From Cinclus cinclus (lineage: Eukaryota; Chordata; Aves; Passeriformes; Cinclidae), in contig NC_085047.1 of NCBI RefSeq assembly GCF_963662255.1, positions 20,060,258 through 20,124,257 on the forward strand: a DNA stretch of 64,000 nucleotides. Direction: 5' to 3'. Shown piece after piece: positions 47,166-60,916 of this stretch (within the stretch, counting starts at the first letter, position 1; every line of letters begins with the position of its first letter). The translations under genes and the position numbers were made by a program. The notes under the pieces are model-generated. The model was not told where the DNA came from and did no database searches. It saw only the letters and a program-made list of their open reading frames with translations.

Positions 47166-48576
47166 TTGTGGCATTAGTTTTTGAATCTATAAATGGCCAC
47201 AGAGTGCTTGATACGAGTTTACATAATTAATACTTTTGGAACCTGGCCAATTTTAAAGGACTGACAGTGTATGTGGGATAACATTATTTTTAAACTCACA
47301 TTTGGAGAAGACGTTTCTTCTTTTGTCAGCTGCTTGCAATATCTGCTTTATATTAATTATTCACTTTCATTTTTCTTTCTGTGATGTAAGAATCTGGAGA
47401 AAATTTAGAACACATTAAATTTTGGTTGGTTCAAAAACACAAATATGTACACTTGAAATGTCCCAGAAGATAGTTTTCTGACTTTGAAGTTAAAACATTT
47501 TCTGGCAATATAGATTACCTCATTACCGCAGTTCTAGCCTATACATGAACAAGAAAAATGCACACTGAGAAAATTACAAGACTTTCAGACCTTATCGCTT
47601 ACCACTTTTGAAATCTCAGTGTATCTGTAGTTGTCTTGTACAACATGCACAAACACGATGAAAACAAAGGTATGGGTGCAATAGTCTGAAAGCTGATAAG
47701 AAATTTAACTTTGGGATATGAATAATAGAAAGAAAACTCTACTGTCTGACCTGAACATTTTGGCAGAGTTCCATTCTGTGGCTCACACAAACACTGAAGT
47801 AGTTGGATTAAATATCGGGGCAGTGTTTTTATTTATAGCACAGTGTGCAGCTTGTTTCACAGTCAGGGAAATGGCTGCAGTCAGGCTTAAGAAACATGAA
47901 TTTCCTTAGTTTGATGAAGAGGTGAATCAGGTAAAAGTGGTGAGGTTTCATATTCAGCTTGAATCAATAGATCTCCTTATTTTGTCATAAAGATAATGAA
48001 GAGATATTTATTGTGTGAACATGACTATGAAATTGCTCCACAGTGACAGCTTGTAATTTGCTACCTTAGTGATGAGGACCATCTTGTAACTACAATCTGA
48101 CAAGCACCAATACTGTATCTCTTAGCATTCCTTCCTGCTCTTTGGTTTAGTTATGAGGAACACAAAAACTAACAATTCTGATAGAAATGTCTTCTTGTTT
48201 GTGTTGGTTATTCAGTGCTCCTTAGTAGCTGATACATCTGATGTGACTCAGTATTATGGAATAGGAGTTAATTTATGTCCTTTGTTTATCAAGTCTGTAT
48301 AAACATAATTCAGATTTTTTTCAAAATAATAAAATACTAATTATGCAAATAATTTTAGATAAAAAACTTATTTTGAATTGTTGGCAGATTTGGGGATTTT
48401 TGCTCCAATGGAAAATCTGTGCTCAACTTGCACACAAGTAAGCAAGTCATGAGTGTGATTTCACATAGATTCCCTGGTACACTGAGGCATGCAGGTGCAC
48501 ACACAAAAGGCAATGTGGGATCTTGCTCATTTTTGGTAAATGCATTGCATAAAAATCATCTGTTTTACTCTTTCAC

Positions 48577-48720
48577 ACTTTCATCAATCCCCTGTACTCT
48601 CATGATTTTGGTAATGTGGTCAAATAGCAGTTGATAAAAGCTTTATCAACTTTCATCAATCCCCTGTACTCTCATTAATTTTGTAATGTGGTCAAATAGC
48701 AGTTAATAAAAGCATTAGTA
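48577..48720 (+). repeat. 72-bp tandem duplication, two copies
   Basis: 48577-48648 and 48649-48720 are two adjacent copies starting ACTTTCATCAATCCCCTG. They differ at a handful of positions, such as catgattttgg versus cattaattttg. A simple local duplication with no coding content. Confidence 0.9.
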
Positions 48721-51700
48721 TGTTGTCAATGTACAGCCATTAATTCTTAAAAGGCAGCTTCTCATTAATGTAACTAACATATGTTTATTGTGTTCCCTTT
48801 CCACTCAGAAATACTTACGGGAATTAGCAAGGGAGATCATATGCTATTATTGTATTTATTTGAAGGCAATGTGAGGTTGCTCATAGTATTAAGGATGTAG
48901 AGAAGTTACATATAGAGAATAGATAATCTCATTTATAGCCTGTTGAAACTTCAGGCATTGTGAATAATTTTTTCCATGACCTCCTGGATTTTTTTCCAAT
49001 GATTTGTTTTTGTAATATTAAAGCACTTGTCAGGTGTCAAAAAGAAAACTAGCACCGTGAAGACCATCTCATTTAAAAAGTCATGAAGCATTATTTATGT
49101 GCTTAATACACTCTTAAGTCAGAGAGCATTCCTTGGGAATTAATGTAATCTTCTGCACACTGGGTTACAAGATCAGTAATGAGAGAGACAAAGCTTCCTA
49201 CACACCATAAATTCTCCATGAGCATTTGGATAAATTCCTGAGTGAAGTCCAAGTAAAAATGCAAAGTCAGGCCTACAAAGATTGCTCAGTTGATGGTTCT
49301 GTGTGTAGATGTACATGCCCCTATCCCACCCCAAAATTTTCATAAGCCTTCCTTTTGTGTAGCTGACAGTATTCTTTATTGGCATTTTTCTTTCAATGAA
49401 ACACCAGATAGAGAATTTATTTTTTAAAAAGTAAGTATAGACATAGAAAGATAGGCTGGAAAAAGATTACTTCCTGCAGCTTTCTTTCATCTTCATAGAT
49501 AAAAGGCAATATAGTGAAAATAGAGCAGGTGATGTAACAGATAAGGAATTTGGAAATACAGTCAGAGAACATAAACTGTATGTCATGTCCTGTTTAGGAA
49601 GGGAAATATGTGGGAGAAAAGATGAAACACCTTCAGTGTCAAAAATAAATATTTGTCTTATCTTAGTACTCACCTAATCATAGATGTAGCTTTTATTTTA
49701 CATGTTGTATACTTATCAAGCTTGTTGTCCATTATTTTCTGTAACTGACTTAGAACCATTTACTCCATATTTTAGTCTTCTTAGGATGAGTTAACAGTGC
49801 TTCTTCTTCACAATGTTCATACAGCTAAAAAAGAATTTCAATCAAATCTAGGAATTCAATACATTCTAAACTTAAGGTGCATTTATTAGTACTTTTCAAA
49901 ATTGAAGATGTACTGGCAATTTGTTGCTTCTTTTCTCTGGATGTGTTTGAACTGCAGAATCATTCTTTTGATCTCTGCAAACTCAGAACGTGGAACAATA
50001 TAGAAGATTAAAAGGCTCACCTCTGAATTTTCTTAATCTGTTGGGGTTTTAGTTGGGTATATTTTAGAGTAGTACTAAGAAGACAGATCATCAGTTGTGA
50101 GATCTGTCTCATCCAATGGTGCAAGATGAGATACATTTTCCAACTGGAAAAACTATGTGCAGTTGGAATCAATCCTTATAGGACTGGGCTGTATCCAGAA
50201 AGTGTAATAGACATGTGTGAGAACGTTCAGTTTGGAGACCAGGAACATAAGTGAAGCCACTTTATCTTGAGTTCTCTTTTGGAAACCTAGGGCAATTTTT
50301 TTTAAATTTACATTTTGTTTGCTTGTACCTACAGTTTTCTAAACCAAAGGGAAGTAACTGGCTAAAAGCATTGACAGACTTGACTCCATCGACAAGCCCA
50401 AATCATAGTTGTTAAAGAGCAATAGAATTTCATATTTCAGTACTGCTTTTGTTACTGACAAAGTTTTTTACTCGTTCTGAGTTTAGCATTTGATATACAA
50501 TACTGCCTAAGAATTCATATGTGTGTTTCAGGCATTTAATTGCTTTATCATCTGTCTGCTTCGAAAAAGTGGGGAATTTATTCCAAAGTTAACACAGAAT
50601 ATTGCAAGCACCTTTGCCAAGTGCCATTCAGAGCTATTAATCTTTTCTCTATTTGAAGTCCTCTATGTCTTGGGTGTTATTTTGAGCAGAGAACACAGGG
50701 ATTTTGTGTGATCATATGAGGATCACAATGCTGGAAGTGGAAAACCAATATGACTTCAGAAAAAGGATAATCCCATTCCATTTCCATATTTTTTTTTGCA
50801 TATTATTTGAAAGATCCTTGCTTCACTATACCCAACATAGTGAGGGGACTTATAAACAGAATGTCACCTATTTCCAAATGGGTGTCTCCATCTAGTTTGT
50901 TTTCCTTCAATTTCAAAGCAGGTCATTATGGACAACCCATCTGCTTCTATTTCCCCAACCCAAGTTCTTTCCCAAGTGTACATAAAAGATAAAACATTCT
51001 CCCTCACTGAAATGAGTATGGGAATTACACTGGATATTGCTCAAGAACCAGGTTCTTGGGCAATATCAAAGGGGTGTCAAAAGGGACTTTGGACTTTTAA
51101 TTGCTGACTGCTATCCTTTGAGCCCAGTTTCCCATCTTCTCTGTAATGTAGGCGTCCAGTTGGCATTCCTCCAGTCTGACAGGAAGGATACCTGTGGAAA
51201 TTGTGCCAAAGTTAAAATAAATTGTATTCACCCATTTCCCATTGTATGCAAACCCAGGAATACCATTACAGAAGGCAGCAAGCTTTGCCAGACAGCCTGG
51301 CCTTGGTAAATTTGCTCTGTCTGTTCCAAATCACCTTCTTGTTCATCATGTGCATAGGTGTGACTGTTCCTGGTGACTGAGGCCAGGGGCAACAGCTTGC
51401 AGTTTCCTGGATGATCTTTCTTTTAGTCAATCAATTGCACTGAGATATTTTTATCTTCTCACATAACAAATTAATCTTGCTTCTCCCTGACAATTCTCCT
51501 AAGCTAATCTAGATACAGAAGAGATCAGGCCTTATTGGATTATCATTTTCTCTATGTTAGAGATAGGAAGTAGGATACTGTAATTCATGCAGAGCATGAG
51601 GGCAGCCCTCCTCAAGGCTTTATGGTGCATACTTAGATGTGCAGAACTAAAGTAGTAGCCTTCAATTAGAAAAATAGTCATTTTTACAAGGAAACATAGG

Positions 51701-54700
51701 GCTGAAATGCACTTCCTGAACTCATTTTGACAACCTTGTTTTATTCCTGAGACAGTTTACTCCACAGTGTAACTTCCTGTATCAGTTTTCCAGATATTTT
51801 TCTTGCTACAGTTTGTCACTTCTCTTCACAAATATGGAGCAGAACTAATTTATACTGCTTTTCCTCAGGGCTTTGTTTGCCTGCTATATGTATGTGGACG
51901 CTGTCTTCATATCTATCTATGTACTTTTTCTCTAAGCTCAATGACTCCTGTTTTCTCAGGCTTCTTTCCTGGGTAATATACTCTGAACCTCTAATGATTG
52001 AATTTTACTTTTTTGCTTGATTTATCAAGATGGCCTGTTTTGCAGCGCTCTATGTACTTACTCATTAGTGATAAGAAACCTTTTTAGAAGTGAGAACTAG
52101 GGCATAAAAGGACTGTGATCCATCTCTTCAGATTTAAAATAGAGAAGGTGACAATTTTGAAACATAGCTAAATATGTTGTGGATTCCAAGATTTACAGAT
52201 TAATTTACAACTAAAGGGTTGAAAGTACATGCTGGTTTCGAATTGATTCTGTTACTACAGCTTGTAAATCCTCCAAGCTGTCTAAATACTGCTGTCTTTA
52301 AGCAGTTTTGTCCCTAAAATCATGGTTATGTGCTGAATCAGAGAAGGAGGTAGAACAAAGTTAGCTTTAAAATCATCTAAGCCAATGTTGCAGAATACTG
52401 AGCTAAAGTCTTGCTATTTCAATTGCTTGGATTGTGGCAAATAAGGTAATATTTATCACAGAAGAGGATTTCAGTGTATGACTACCTATTTTGTTCTATT
52501 AACACAGATAAACATATGCATTTCAATTTATTACTGCTTGAGGTTTTTTTTTAACTGTTGATTTGGAGCTGCCTTATTATAACACAGTAAAATTTATACT
52601 TACTTTCTGTTCATTATTTTGATTTTTTTTTTCTTCTGAATTATTCTTCCCAAAATGTTTGAAAAGATCCTGGGATGAGTAGACACAGAGTGAAAAAAAA
52701 AAAATGTATTATGGTGTTATAAATGGTGATTACATGTAAGGAACAGACTCCAAACTAGCTGTAGGAAATGAGTCCCTCACTACAATCTGACTGCACAGTA
52801 AGCCATGTAGCAGATTATCTGTGCACTCATTAAGAAACACTAACATCCTGGATTGTAAAGTGTAATGTCCTCACTCTTCTTATGGGAGAAAAGTTGACTG
52901 CAATTCCAGATAGTGTTTTGTTTATTATGCCTTCAATTTTTAATTCTTCAAAAATGCACTGATATTTGTAAATGAAAGGTTGCTTAAGGAAGTGGTGATG
53001 CCCAACTGCCTGCCACTGAGTAGGTAATGGCAGTGATAAGGCACTGCCTGCTCATTAACAGAGTTATAAGAAACTTCCTGCATTAAGGTCTATGGTCTTT
53101 AATACCAATTGCTTCAATACATTTGAGGTTTATAGGCACAGCCAGTCCAACCACATTTGAATTCTTCACCTGCTCAAGTTCTTAGTATTTTGTTGAGCTT
53201 TTCCTACTGAGGAGAGGTTGTTAAAGAAAGTCCCTGATTTTATTCAGGTGATCAGCTCTAAAATACGACCAATTTGTATGAGGTCATGTTCAAAGACCAC
53301 ATTTTTCTTTTGGTGTTTGCATTGGCTGATGCTCTTTAAAGGCTTTTTAAAAGAGAGTTAAACCTAGAAAATTTGTGAGACTGTCCTTGCTCCCCACAGT
53401 CTTCTGCTTGCCTTTATTGAACATATTTATGTAGAATCTGTCAGGTTCTTTGGCCAGAACACTTTTCTTCATAACCCAGGCTGGGTGGAGTTGCCTTGGA
53501 CTTGCTTCCTTGGACAGGAGAAGAAGCCAGGATGGAAAGACAGCTCTTCTGGGCAAGATGCAGTCACTGTCTCATCAGCTCTGTTCAAGTGAAATTACAT
53601 CCAGAAAAGTACATACCAGGCCAGTCTGGATAAAACACCAACAAATATGGAACTTTGAGAGTAAAGCCAGGGGAACAGGGCTTTGGAGAACCTAAAGACA
53701 TCAGATCAAAATTAAGCTTTATCCTACTACAAATAAGTGAACCATAATCTAAATTGAAATTGGGGTTTCAGGTTGTTTTATTGACAAGTAGTTTTTGTCT
53801 TGTCTTTTAAATTTGTGTGCTGTTTATTTAAAAAGTTATCTATTAAAAATAATTCAACTTGAAGGAGTCGCAAAGGGCATTAGGCTTTGAAAATAATGAA
53901 TAGGCTTAGTTTTGTCCCTATCCTCCAAAAATGTTGAATTGTTCAGTGTTGAATTTTATCACTTTTTGCCATCAAACACCAAACTAAGTTTACTAACTGG
54001 ACACATAAAGGAGCTGAATTTTCTAAGGTTTGAAATAAAAATTAAACATAATCCCACAAGAGGAGCCAGTGTCAGGTTGTTGTAAATCATACCAAAGAAG
54101 TTTTCAGAAGTCTAACTCCTGTTCCCTTTTCCATCAGAGCTGCAGGTATGGTTATTTTCAAACAACAGTTTTCTTTCTTTTTTTCAGTTTTGTTTCCTAT
54201 TTTAATAAATAATGAAAAATTACCTGCAGAATGAAAGCTGAAATTGGGGTTGGACCACTTGAAATGGGATCCCAAGTTTAAATCCAGGCTGTTTTCAGAT
54301 TTGTATCTTGAAACTAACTACAGATACTTTACTAAGTCAAATAAAAAAAATATTCAAATCAGATGTTTAAGGAGCCTTGTGAAGGAGATAGTGATAAAGA
54401 TGTAAGTGGAACTTCAGTGAAGTTCTCAAGTGATCTGAAAACAGGCAAAACAGATGGCAACATATGAGCAAAAATTTTCCTTTGTACAATGATTTATGTA
54501 GCTACATAGAAGCAAGAATTAATAATAACTACATCTTTACCTCTGCATTGACTTTGCTAGTCCTAAAGTACTAATGAGTACAGCCTATTAACAGAGTTCT
54601 GAACTGTAGTAATCACTAAACAGGAATTGGCAAAACAAGCTTTAAAATTTTGTAATTTTGCAATTTTGTAATATAAATGCTTTAAAAATTTTCTTTCAGA

Positions 54701-54809
54701 AGTATATATTTAGTTTACATTGAAGAGCATTACATTAAAGAGCAGCATATTTCTTATTAGCATTAATAAAACTAAATGTTCATAGCAACTGGAGGAAAAG
54801 GTGTCAGTA

Positions 54810-55430
54810 ACCTTGAAAGAGAAAGACCAAAGGAAGAGATGGGGCTGACCCTGGGCCCTCACAGGTCATCTCTTCCTTTAAGGCAGTTTTAGAGAGAAAT
54901 AAGCTTTCCCCTGAGCCTCCTTTTCTCCAGCTCCCTCAGCTCCTCCTCATAAGACTTTTGTTCCAGTCCCTTCATCAGCTTTGTGGCTCTTCTGTGGACA
55001 TGCTTCAGCTCCTCAGCATCTTTCTTGTAGAGGGGGACCCAAAACTTAATATAGGATTTAGAATGCAGCCCTACCAGTGCCAATTGCAGGGGGTGACCAC
55101 CTCTCTGCTTCTGCTTGGCACACTATTGCTGATAAAGGCTGGGCTTCCATTTGGCTCTTGGCCACCTGGGTACCCCCTGGCTCATGTTCAGCTGCTGGTG
55201 ACCAGCACACCCAAGTCCTTTCTCATCAGGCAGCTTTGGGTCATCATGAGCCAGGTGCAGGATCCAGCATTTGGCCTTGTTGAAGGTACACAACATCCAC
55301 AACCTTTCCCTCATCTGGTGAGTGAGTGACCTTGTCATAAGAAGAGACCAGGTTAGGCAAGCAGGACTTGTCTTTTCTAAAGCCTGACCCAAAGAGCAGC
55401 AAAGAGCAAGGCAGACAAACGTTCTTCACT
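54810..55430 (-). mobile_element. CR1 LINE fragment, antisense, with internal deletions
   Basis: On the minus strand the end of CR1 ORF2 is clear: FWVPLYKKDAEELKHVHRRA then LEQKSYEEELRELEKRRLRG (about 55030-54900), the standard C-terminus of CR1 reverse transcriptase. Upstream, CLPNLVSSYDKVTHSPDEGK and VVDVVYLQ (about 55360-55285) match the RT core. Only a short stretch separates these from DEKGLG-type text (near 55225), so a middle segment is missing. Frameshifts are present and the copy is dead. Confidence 0.85.
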
Positions 55431-57182
55431 TTAACTTAGCTGCATGTTTTTCAGGGAAAATAACCACTAAAGCAAAAACACAGATGCCACAGTTCATATG
55501 ACTGAACTACATTCCTATTCATGGGATTGTGCATTCCAGAATCAGTGAAAATGAGGGATGAATATAAACTGGAAAAACAATAAATGACCAGTCTCTGGAA
55601 GTGTATGAAGAGAAGTGCAGCAACCAAGGACGAAGGAGAGCTCAGTCCTATGTGCTGCACAGACACTGCCAGTCTAGTCAAGAGTGGGCCAGCCTGGAGC
55701 AATGTGGCTATAAAAGATATATGAATTATCTTGGTAAATGGGGACTGCCCCCAGGAGCATATTAGCAATATAGATTTCACTTGTGTTGATGTCACAGTGT
55801 TTTGAACAACTAACCATGAAAGCATTCTTATTCTGAGTAATATGTCTCTTTTAGTTACCACTCAGATAAGCGTTCATTAAATATTATTGAATGGACAAGG
55901 GAATTCACAGGAGCTTAACTGTTATAGATAAGAATCACACTGTGATAAGAATTGATTTAATTTTGAGAAAATAATTTTGTCGTATTAGGATTTCAGGAGA
56001 CTTTTTTCCCTGCATTTCCTTGATGAAAGACTCAAATTATAAGCGAGATATTCTCTAATTCAATTCATCTGTGCCAGTTTTTGGCATTTGTTAGTGAAAC
56101 ATTGGTCTTAAGTATTTGCATTTGTAATTTAATTCTTTTATATGAACGTCATTTTCAAATGGAAGATTATGAGAACTATAGCTACCGCTGAAATACAATC
56201 TTTCCTCCATGCTTGCCAACAGAAATTCCACACTGATATGCAAGTATTCTCTTCAACAAAAGTCAGCTGATGGCCAAGATCAGCAGGAGAAACTGTGCAA
56301 AGCACATCTGAAATAAAAGCACAAAGTTGAGTGCATCAGAGCACTTGGAGTGTTGGAAACACTGTAGGAAAGGAGTCTGCCTATACTGTGAGAGAATGAA
56401 AAACAACTTGATGAATCAGCTGCATCATAGGAGAGCCAGCTACCACCAACTCTTCAGAAAGAAGAAAGTAGCTACCAATAGCCTGAAGAATCCAGCTGGA
56501 AGCACCATACTTTAGCTAGTTGGAATGTATAGGCAACAGGAGACAAAAAGCAAACAAATACTGAAACTTTTAATAGTTTAGATGTTACTTACACTCATAC
56601 CAGAAATCTACTGCACTCTTTAAATGTGCATGGTCTCTTGTGATCAAATACAGTCCTATATTTTGTTTTTATCCATAGAGTAAGGATCCTTGAACTCTGT
56701 CGTACAAAACTAGAGGGTGAAATACAGCTGTAGCATATTACAGCAAATTTGGCTTTGTTGCCAGAATTCCTTTTGTCTTACATTGAAGCTGTTTATTTTC
56801 CACAATTTCAAAGATTTTAAGGGGCATGAAGGCAAGACCCAGCACTGCCTCCCAGAGTGCTAGACAAATGAAGTGTACCTTATGAAAATATATTAGCACC
56901 ATCTATTTGTAAGCACTACCTCAATTATTCAAATCATTCACAGTGGTACTTTGATGTTTCCAAATCTGGTGTCATAGTACGAGGCAGGTTTTCAATGATA
57001 ATCTAAAACTATGAAACTTTTCTTTTCTGCTCTTTCATATTTTTGTATTTATTTTGGCTGCCAAACATGGAGAAATACTGGTTGTCTGGCTGCAACCCAA
57101 ATATATCTTAAAAAGGGAAACATTTAAAAATAGTTCTGTTTCTATGTACTACAATAAACAAGACACACTTTTAAAGCAGCCA
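55431..57182. other. AT-rich DNA between two CR1 copies, no gene seen
   Basis: Unique-looking AT-rich sequence with short frames only. No repeat family, RNA gene or exon was recognised. Confidence 0.5.
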
Positions 57183-57545
57183 CAACCACAGAATCGAAAT
57201 CTAAATAATTTAGGGTGGAACTTCTCTAAGTCATCTAGTTCATCTCCCTGCTCAAAGCAGACCTCAAGTTGCTCAGGGCCACATCCAGCTGAGTCTTGAA
57301 CACCTCTGAGGACACAAATTCCATAACATCTCTGGGGTAATCTGTTCTAGTGCTTAGCATACTTCTGTTAAAAAAAATTCCTAATATCCAACTGGAATTT
57401 CCCCTATTCCAGCTTGTGCCCAGTGCCTCTTGCCAAATTACACGGCACTTCTGCCTAAAATCTTTTTATCCTCCAGTCAGATAGCTGAGGACAATGTCTG
57501 ATCCTTTCTCATGAGAGACTACATCAAACACTGAGGTTCCTAGCC
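57183..57545 (-). mobile_element. CR1 LINE 3' end, antisense
   Basis: The + strand begins CCACAGAATCGAAATC, a decayed antisense copy of the CR1 terminal ATTCTGTG repeats. It continues through the conserved 3' UTR text, including TCATCTAGTTCATCTCCCTG, CACCTCTGAGGACACAAATT and TGTGCCCAGTGCCTCTTGCC. So the element is on the minus strand with its 3' terminus at 57183. It is 5'-truncated at about 57545, as most CR1 copies are. Confidence 0.85.
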
Positions 57546-59398
57546 ATGAGATTCACATTCACAAATACTCTGAGTGATGAAAGTATGAGGAGAGCAACCA
57601 AGAATACGTTTTTAGGGGAGGGTGAGCTAACAGCCTTGCATGTAGTTTTGTCATTTGCAAATGAAGTTCCCCAATTTTTTTTTAAATACTATTATGCCTA
57701 CAAAAGTCTAACATTGCCTCAGAAGAATAAGCTGCCAACATGCAGCAGTTAACTGTGCAAAACACAAACAAGCATATATATCTACAAAAACCTAGCTCTT
57801 AAACTCTCAACGTGCACCTTCAAACTACTTTCATTTCAAAAAGGGCAACTTTTCTTAGGTGTATCATCATTTTTAACAGAATGCACATGGCAAATAAAAT
57901 AGTATACACTGTCATTCCCTCCATATTTCTTTCATGTCTTGGGCCATTTTAGTAATTTAAATGATAGAGAAATTCACTGGTAAAGGAGTATGAGTGGCTG
58001 AAATATGCAGTAGGGAAACTCCTCAATTCTGGTGTTCAGCTGAAGGTAAGCTGAAGGTCAAGACAGGGTGATGAGGACAAGGATTTATTTTTTTAAATTT
58101 CAAGTGCATCTCCTTTTCTTCTTTCCTGCCTTATTCTCTCTCTCTCTCTCTTTTTTTAATAATTATTCCTATTTATTTCCTGCTAGAACTGTCTTTTATT
58201 TTAAAAGCTCTCTTGGTGGTTTTGATATGCTAGCTATAAAAAAGAAGTCTAAAGGGCCTTATCTCAAAGCTACTACTGTTTTGGGATCCCTTTTAAGCTT
58301 TCTAACTGCAGAAACCTCACCGGGAGTTTTAAGACTTTAATAAAATCAAGACTCTTTGTCACTGTAATTGGCTGCTTATGAATAAACAATGGTATCCATC
58401 TAACTGAAATCAGACTCAGTTTAATATAATCTTGATATAGAATTAAGTCTTCAAATTGATGTAAAGTATACCTGAGACCTATATAGACAAAATTGTGGGG
58501 GGAAATGGTTTAAATTATTGTAAATTGAAAATTAAATAAATCTTCTTTTTTTTTTTGTAAATTCAGGTTTGAGACTGAATAAGAAATTTATTATGGAAAT
58601 CAAATTACCATATCAGTATTAAATTCTGTAAGTCTTGTTTTATTCTTAGACCTCAATAGAGCTCTAAGAATAATCAGTAGAGACCAGGAGACTATAATTT
58701 CAATCATGCTTAATGGGTTTTGAAGAATCCATAATTTGAACAGATATAGCTCACTGTCAGCCAAAGATAATAATCCTAAACTTTGTTACCAGTTTTTACT
58801 AAGTGTCTTTACGAAGCCCACTAGAGATATTTGAAGTGTGCTATGTTTTTCTTCCTGGTTTGTGCTACCTGGAGCTCAATCAATATTCAGAGTTGTACAT
58901 CCTCAGCAGTCTTATATACTGAAAATAAATGAGCTAGGATGTCACAGAGATTAGAAACAACTGCCTCCCTTTTCTCCGTGAAGGTATTGCTCTGAGAATG
59001 CCAGAGAACTGAGTTTTCTAGAAGTCTTGCAGTCTTCTGGAACCTGGCAGAGTCACCTTTGGAAAATTGTGATGGTTTCCCGACTGAATGATTTTTCTTG
59101 ATCAGTCTTTAGATAAAGGAAGGGAGGCAGATGTTTTCCATCAATTTTACTTGTATGCTTCTTTCTGTAAAGGGAAGAGGCATAAAGTGTTGGCTTAAGG
59201 CTTTACATTCTGTGTGCAGACAACTGCAGATGCTCAAATCATCCACTAAAACAAAGTGAGGGTTTTGGTCTCTTGGCAACTCTAGTCATTAGAATATCTC
59301 TAAAAAAAGAAAGCGGGTTATGTTGGGATGATACCAGAGAATCATTATGTACTTGTCAACAGAAACTTTGCGTATCAGTCTGCATTTACTGAGAAAGA
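57546..59398. other. AT-rich intronic DNA, no gene seen
   Basis: No exon or known repeat was recognised. A short TC microsatellite (about 58134-58152) is followed by a T-run, and a T-run lies at 58546-58556. Confidence 0.5.
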
Positions 59399-59620
<222 letters not shown>

Positions 59621-60736
59621 TTTACTATCACTCTACCCTATTTTTCAATTATATATTATTTATCATTTAACTATCATTTAGTTCCTGAAGTAAAATGATT
59701 GTCTGTAAAGTTCTGTTTTTTCCTGATAAGTTAATTTCAGCCCTCATGATTGGACAGATACCTGAAAATCTGCTGGGGATAAAAATTTATATTTTTAGAA
59801 TGAGAAGAGAAATAACAACCCAAAATGTGCTAGTCCAGTGGTGGTGTTGTAAGTCTGGGAAAAAGCCAGCAATTCAACAGTTCTGAAAATATGATAGGCC
59901 TAACAGTAACAAGGGAGTATTAAAATTGTTCATACCAAGGGAGGAAAAGGGAAAAGCCAATCCTCCCTTACTTCACCAAGAAGAAGCCAAAACACCAACT
60001 TGTAGCTAAAAGGTTAGTTATTGTGTTGTGAAGTCATTCTCTGTTGCTACAAGTTAAATTTTTGCAGATGGATATACAAGATGTTTCTTACTTTATGTGC
60101 TGTTCCCCTGGAAAGCATAAAAATGAGTGTTTAAAAATAGTTTCTTCGTAGTTTTAAGTAAAGCATTTATGTTAGTTAGGTGTCCTGGTGTAATTCCAAA
60201 TGCAAAATTACATTTCCAGCCCAACATAGGGGAAAAAAATGTAGAAGATTTATTTGGATCTAGTTACTATTTATCCTCTACCATAATTTTTGAGTGTGAT
60301 TAACTGATTAATTTAATTTTACAACTTCATATTTTTTACTAAGAAGCAAAAAACCTCAAAAACTTATGTATTTTTCTCCTATGGATCCTACATATGGCTA
60401 ACATACTATAACTCTTGCATTTAAAAGAAAAAATACTTGCATTTTTTCCACTTACTTCATGCATGGTTTTACTTCTGCAATTGTAGATGTTAAAGCAAAT
60501 GATAAACCTAAACTGATGGAAAAACAGTCATGTTGGCAACCACTATTTTGCATGACTGTCAGTTCACTTTTTTAAATACATTGTCTTTCCAGGAGACATC
60601 ACCTATAAGGAAATTTTCATTCGCATACTATTAGCAAATTAAACAGCTCGATATTTTTATATTGTCATGTCCCATTATTGAACCTGTGATGGCAAGATAA
60701 TCCAGTCTGATCTCCTCTTTTTCACTCTTTCCCCAG
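59621..60736 (+). other. Intron just upstream of the ABI3BP-like exon
   Basis: AT-rich intron sequence ending in a good acceptor: pyrimidine-rich CTCCTCTTTTTCACTCTTTC followed by CCCAG, with AG at 60735-60736. No other exon was seen in this stretch. Confidence 0.7.
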
Positions 60737-60916
60737 TGAAAAGGCAGAGTCTGAAGGTTCAGATCAATGCAACAGATGACACGGTTTGCATGAGGTATCT
60801 TCGACCAAGTCAAAGCACCAAGCTAGAAGGTTTTGTCCTGGGTTATGGAAGCAACTTCTTTTCTAACCAGTACATTCCTTTACCTGCAGAAGGAAAAAAC
60901 TATGCAACAGAACTTG
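60737..60916 (+). CDS. ABI3BP: ABI3BP (TARSH) exon, N-terminal fibronectin-III-like region
   Basis: One internal coding exon of 180 bases. A polypyrimidine tract and CAG (AG at 60735-60736) precede it and a GTAAGA donor (GT at 60917-60918) follows. It begins with the last two bases of a split codon, has 59 full codons without a stop, and ends with the first base of the next codon, so both junctions are phase 1, as is usual for fibronectin III exons. The peptide contains LKVQINATDD, LRPSQSTKLEGFVLGYGSN and NQYIPLPAEGK, close to the first fibronectin-III-like segment of vertebrate ABI3BP, a secreted extracellular matrix protein that binds the SH3 domain of ABI3. FNDC1 is the nearest alternative but fits less well. 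NATD is a possible N-glycosylation site. The neighbouring exons are outside the window or were not found. The ORF's GTG at 60736-60738 is not a start codon. Confidence 0.83.

Larger units (their letters stand above)
36096..54809. other. Long AT-rich intronic or intergenic DNA, no gene seen
   Basis: Nearly 19 kb of AT-rich sequence, mostly unique. Open frames are short and lack domain features, and none is framed by convincing splice sites with protein resemblance. Items seen are a 72-bp tandem duplication (48577-48720), a possible CR1 tail scrap (47118-47165), and GGTAGGGA-type short repeats near 46545-46567. Blocks at 40340-40560 and 42490-42830 are less AT-rich, of unknown nature. Confidence 0.5.
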
